Below are positions 5,039-7,132 of a stretch of 7,132 bases of DNA, piece after piece. The notes under the pieces were generated by a model. It ran no database searches, had not been told where the DNA came from, and saw only the letters and a program-made list of their open reading frames with translations. The first letter of the stretch is position 1, and every line of letters starts with the position of its first letter. A program made the translations under genes and the position numbers. Source of the DNA: Clostridia bacterium (lineage in GTDB: Bacteria; Bacillota; Clostridia; Oscillospirales; QAMX01); assembly GCA_017547975.1 (NCBI GenBank), contig JAFYNU010000136.1:1-7132 (forward strand), read 5' to 3'.

Positions 5039-5809
5039 TTATGCCATGTTGTCCCGGATAGCCTTGGCGGCCCGGAGGAGGGGCTGTTCCCGGGAATTTC
5101 TGGGGCCGTAACGCTCCACGCACAGGTACATGCAGACACCCAGGGCGGGACCGGTCTGGCGTATGTATTTGCACCAGGCACCGTTTGCAAGGAAGAGGAA
5201 GGGGTGCTTGAGGGTGTGCTTCAGGGTGTAGATCATGTGCAGGTCGGCCATGAGCTCCTCTTCGGTGGAGGCAAAGTTGACGATTTTGATCACATCGGCA
5301 CCCCGCTCTTCCTGGGCCAGGGCGATTTTCAAAATCTCCTCCTCCGGCAGGAATTCGTGGATGTGGCTGGACATGAGCACCTCGCCGCCCATCCGGTGGA
5401 TTTGATCCACCAGGGCTTTCTGCTTTTCCACCGCTTCGGGGTCCCAGGTGATATCATGGGAATCCTGGTGGTAGAAATCCCCCATTACGTCGCACAGGGT
5501 GGCCCCGGCCCGCAGACCCATCAGGAGGTAGTCCACGCATTCCTCGTCGGTCATGCCGGCCGATTCGCTTCCCCGGTAGCTGGTGATGTAGATGGGGCGG
5601 CCCTCGCAGGCGTCGAAGATCCGGCGGAGAGTCGCTTCGTCCCGGTACTCCCGCTTCAGGCATTCCAGCTGGATGCCGAAGGCCTCTGCTCCGTCGTAGA
5701 GGGCGTTGCAAATGGTCAGGATGGCTTCCTCCGGGGTGGGGTCCTGCACCATGGCGCAGAGAAGGGGTTTCTGGTAGGTTAAAAAGGTGGGTTTGATACA
5801 GGGTCGCAT
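5039..5809 (-). CDS. aroD: Type I 3-dehydroquinate dehydratase-like protein
   Basis: The product has 256 residues, the family's usual length. A TIM-barrel of the AroD class I type is suggested by PIYITSYRGSESAG (72-85, matching the TFR..REGG strand), VLMSSHIHEF (144-153, catalytic His149 or His151), GADVIKIVNFAS (170-181, Schiff-base Lys175), KYIRQTGPALG (214-224, substrate Arg218) and PRNSREQP (236-243, matching SAPGQ with Gln242). His149 to Lys175 spacing (26) is near that of the Salmonella enzyme (27). The arginine of the usual E-x-R substrate motif is missing (LECLKRE, Glu49). The reaction would be 3-dehydroquinate to 3-dehydroshikimate. The start is ATG 5809, with GAGGAGG 8 bases upstream and 26 bases after ldhA; the longer frame to 5869 would overlap ldhA. 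The context is fermentative rather than shikimate, so a changed substrate is possible. Confidence 0.78.
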   Translation of the reverse strand: MRPCIKPTFLTYQKPLLCAMVQDPTPEEAILTICNALYDGAEAFGIQLECLKREYRDEATLRRIFDACEGRPIYITSYRGSESAGMTDEECVDYLLMGLRAGATLCDVMGDFYHQDSHDITWDPEAVEKQKALVDQIHRMGGEVLMSSHIHEFLPEEEILKIALAQEERGADVIKIVNFASTEEELMADLHMIYTLKHTLKHPFLFLANGAWCKYIRQTGPALGVCMYLCVERYGPRNSREQPLLRAAKAIRDNMA

Positions 5810-5835
5810 AGAAGGTTCCTCCTCGTATAATGTGG

Positions 5836-6867
5836 TCAGAAGCAACGCTCCCGGCCTTCCTTGCGGCAATGGTCGATCCGACCGCAGCGATAGCAGAGTT
5901 CGTTTGCCGAAAAGCCTTCGGCAGCGAAATCACGGATGTTTTCGTAGGTAACAGTGGCGATGTTCGAGAGGGCTTCCTGGGTCAGGAAGGCCTGGTGGCT
6001 GGTGACGATGACGTTTGGCATGGAAATCAGCCGGGCCAGGACGTCGTCATCCACAATGTGCCCCGAGCGGTCCTCGAAGAAGATGTCTCCCTCCTCCTCG
6101 TACACGTCCAGGCAGGCGCCGCCGATCTTTCGTGCCTTGATGCCATCCAAAAGGGCCTCCGCATCGATGAGGGCGCCCCGGGAGGTGTTCACCAGGATGA
6201 CCCCCTTCTTGCATTGCTCCACCGCCTTGCCGTCGAAGAGGTGGAAGGTTTCGTCGGTGAGGGGGCAATGGAAGGAGATGATATCGCTTTCCCGGAAGAG
6301 GGTGGGGAGGTCCACGTAGTCGATGCCCGAATCCTTGGCGGGGAATTTGTCGTAGGCCAGCACCTTCATGCCAAACCCCCGGCAGATATCGATGAAGACC
6401 CGGCCGATTTTGCCGGTGCCCACCACGCCCACCGTCTTGCCGTGAAGGTCGAATCCCTCCAGCCCGGCGATGGAGAAGTTGTAGTCCCGGGTGCGGTTGT
6501 AGGCCTTGTGAATCCGGCGCACCGAGGTGAGAAGCAGGGCGGCGGCGTGCTCCGCCACGGCGTAGGGGGAGTAGCCCGGCACGTGCACCACGTGAATCTT
6601 GCCGAAGGCATGGGTCAGGTCCACGTTGTTGTAGCCGGCGCACCGCAGGCAGATCAGCCTGATGCCCCCTTCGTAGAGGATGTCGATAACCTCCGCATTC
6701 ACGTTGTCGTTGACGAAGACGCACACCGCGTCACACCCGTGGGCCAGGGGGGCGGTATCGGGGGAGAGCTTGGTGTCGAAAAAGTGGATCTCCACCCCGT
6801 ATTCGGCGGCCAGAGGCTCAAAGGAAGAGCGGTCGTAGGATTTTGTATCGAAAAAAGCAAGTTTCAT
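5836..6867 (-). CDS. ldhA: D-lactate dehydrogenase, fermentative (LdhA-type)
   Basis: The product has 343 residues of the D-2-hydroxyacid dehydrogenase family, closely resembling E. coli LdhA. Seen: MKLAFFDTKSYD at the N-terminus, LRCAGYNNVDL (74-84), the Rossmann loop GTGKIG (150-155) with Asp173 at the NAD-selecting position, VNTSRGALID with Arg230, DVYEEEGD with Glu259, and SHQAFLT with His291, the catalytic triad in correct spacing. It reduces pyruvate to D-lactate with NADH in the cytoplasm, restoring NAD+ in fermentation. After NEL (322-324), where the E. coli protein ends, there is a 19-residue tail with four cysteines (325, 328, 334, 342). The ATG has a GGAAAGGA site about 11 bases upstream. 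It is first gene of a two-gene operon. Confidence 0.96.
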   Translation of the reverse strand: MKLAFFDTKSYDRSSFEPLAAEYGVEIHFFDTKLSPDTAPLAHGCDAVCVFVNDNVNAEVIDILYEGGIRLICLRCAGYNNVDLTHAFGKIHVVHVPGYSPYAVAEHAAALLLTSVRRIHKAYNRTRDYNFSIAGLEGFDLHGKTVGVVGTGKIGRVFIDICRGFGMKVLAYDKFPAKDSGIDYVDLPTLFRESDIISFHCPLTDETFHLFDGKAVEQCKKGVILVNTSRGALIDAEALLDGIKARKIGGACLDVYEEEGDIFFEDRSGHIVDDDVLARLISMPNVIVTSHQAFLTQEALSNIATVTYENIRDFAAEGFSANELCYRCGRIDHCRKEGRERCF

Positions 6868-6900
6868 AAGATCACGGTTCCTTTCCTAGATTACGGTTAT

Positions 6901-6929
6901 ATTGTACCATGATGGGGGGATTTATGCAA
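6901..6929 (-). promoter_or_regulatory. Promoter of ldhA
   Basis: On the minus strand the -35 is TTGCAT (6924-6929), the spacer is 17 bases and the -10 is TACAAT (6901-6906), preceded by ATGG (extended -10). The predicted start near 6895 gives a leader of about 28 bases. Confidence 0.75.
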
Positions 6930-6942
6930 GTGACCAAGTCAC
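6930..6942. promoter_or_regulatory. Candidate operator next to the ldhA -35
   Basis: GTGAC-CAA-GTCAC is a perfect 5-bp inverted repeat that abuts the -35 hexamer. The position suits an activator or a repressor. Spacing does not fit the Rex or CRP consensus as I know them. Confidence 0.4.
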
Positions 6943-6944
6943 AT

Positions 6945-6970
6945 GATCGCTCCGCAAATGCGGATCGATC
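6945..6970. promoter_or_regulatory. 26-bp palindrome upstream of ldhA
   Basis: Arms GATCG-C-TCCGCA and TGCGGA-T-CGATC surround a central AA; 11 of 12 positions pair, with C6950/T6965 mismatched. It lies between the ldhA promoter and the insertion-sequence end and could be an operator or a remnant terminator of a former neighbour. No T run is seen on either side. Confidence 0.4.
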
Positions 6971-7048
6971 GCATATGAGGGACGTCGAGGGCTGTACAGT
7001 GTAGTAAGATAGTATACAGGTAGTGCAAGAGGATGGTATACAGTTTTG

Positions 7049-7057
7049 TGATATAAT
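7049..7057 (+). promoter_or_regulatory. Extended -10 promoter of the transposase-like gene
   Basis: TGA-TATAAT is a consensus extended -10 (7049-7057), with TGTG just upstream. No good -35 is present at 16-18 bases, so it would rely on the extended -10. The start would lie near 7064. Confidence 0.5.
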
Positions 7058-7094
7058 GAAAGGCAAGAAAATAACCGAAGAGGAGGTTGTTGGA

Positions 7095-7132
7095 ATGCCT
7101 TGGAAGGACAAAACTGTGGAAGAATTAAGAAA
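7095..7132 (+). CDS. Start of a transposase-like protein, probably IS481 family (partial)
   Basis: Only the first 12 codons are in the window, reading MPWKDKTVEELR. A GAGGAGG ribosome binding site lies 8 bases before the ATG. An MPWK...(V/T)...R opening followed by a helix-turn-helix is typical of IS481-type transposases, which start with MPWKE-like peptides. With only 12 residues this is a recognition call, not a domain match. The upstream repeated TACAG motifs fit an insertion-sequence end. The frame is open at the window edge. Confidence 0.5.
   Translation, partial: MPWKDKTVEELR

Larger units (their letters stand above)
6993..7132 (+). mobile_element. Left end of a probable IS481-type insertion sequence (cut by the window)
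   Basis: The stretch begins with TGTACAGTG and carries TACAG three times (6995-6999, 7015-7019, 7039-7043), twice as GTATACAG (7012-7019 and 7036-7043). Such repeated motifs before a transposase start suggest a terminal inverted repeat with transposase-binding sites. The exact outer end is a guess, because the right end is outside the window. Confidence 0.4.

Noticed and set aside
5830..6912. A 360-codon plus-strand open frame opposite ldhA
   Set aside because: It is antisense to a clearly recognised LdhA. It has no family resemblance or ribosome binding site, and open antisense frames are expected from GC-rich codon use.
6930..6942. The GTGAC/GTCAC repeat as a Rex or CRP site
   Set aside because: Half-site sequence and spacing differ from the TTGTGA-N-TCACAA type and from TGTGA-N6-TCACA, so only a generic operator is claimed.

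Overview
The window looks like a chromosomal segment of a GC-rich, low-GC-lineage anaerobe of the Clostridia, most likely a gut member near Oscillospiraceae/Ruminococcaceae. The grounds are GC-rich codon use, strong GGAGG-type ribosome binding sites, Firmicutes-type lipoproteins, MrnC (a Firmicutes enzyme), a fermentative D-lactate dehydrogenase, and the modular hairpin repeats between genes. The taxonomic placement is inference.

Layout. Positions 1-354 carry no gene: a two-hairpin repeat, a string of short hairpins with a perfect 39-bp tandem duplication, and a terminator. Two tandem paralogous lipoprotein genes follow on the minus strand (355-897 and 1091-1633, about 66% identical, both 180 residues). 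Each has its own promoter, a 5' UTR hairpin and its own terminator. Next comes a minus-strand operon read from 3746 down to 1891: a MacB/LolD-type ABC ATPase, a dCMP deaminase and a third lipoprotein, closed by a terminator. Divergent from it, mrnC and a DUF1294 membrane protein run on the plus strand (3903-4573) with a 4-base overlap. The two divergent promoters appear to share one palindromic -35 hexamer.

Positions 4574-5038 are gene-free and hold three more units of the hairpin repeat family, two of them facing each other like an inverted-repeat element. From 6867 down to 5039 there is a minus-strand operon: ldhA (D-lactate dehydrogenase) followed by a type I 3-dehydroquinase-like gene. 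Upstream of ldhA lie a promoter and two palindromes. The right edge holds the start of a probable IS481-type insertion sequence, cut by the window end.

How the genes work together: LdhA would regenerate NAD+ from pyruvate; its partner has a shikimate-pathway fold, and the link between them is not obvious. MrnC matures 23S rRNA. The dCMP deaminase supplies dUMP for thymidylate synthesis. The ABC ATPase has no permease in view. No complete novel defence or mobile system is visible. The most distinctive signals are regulatory or structural: the shared -35 element and the covarying hairpin repeats.
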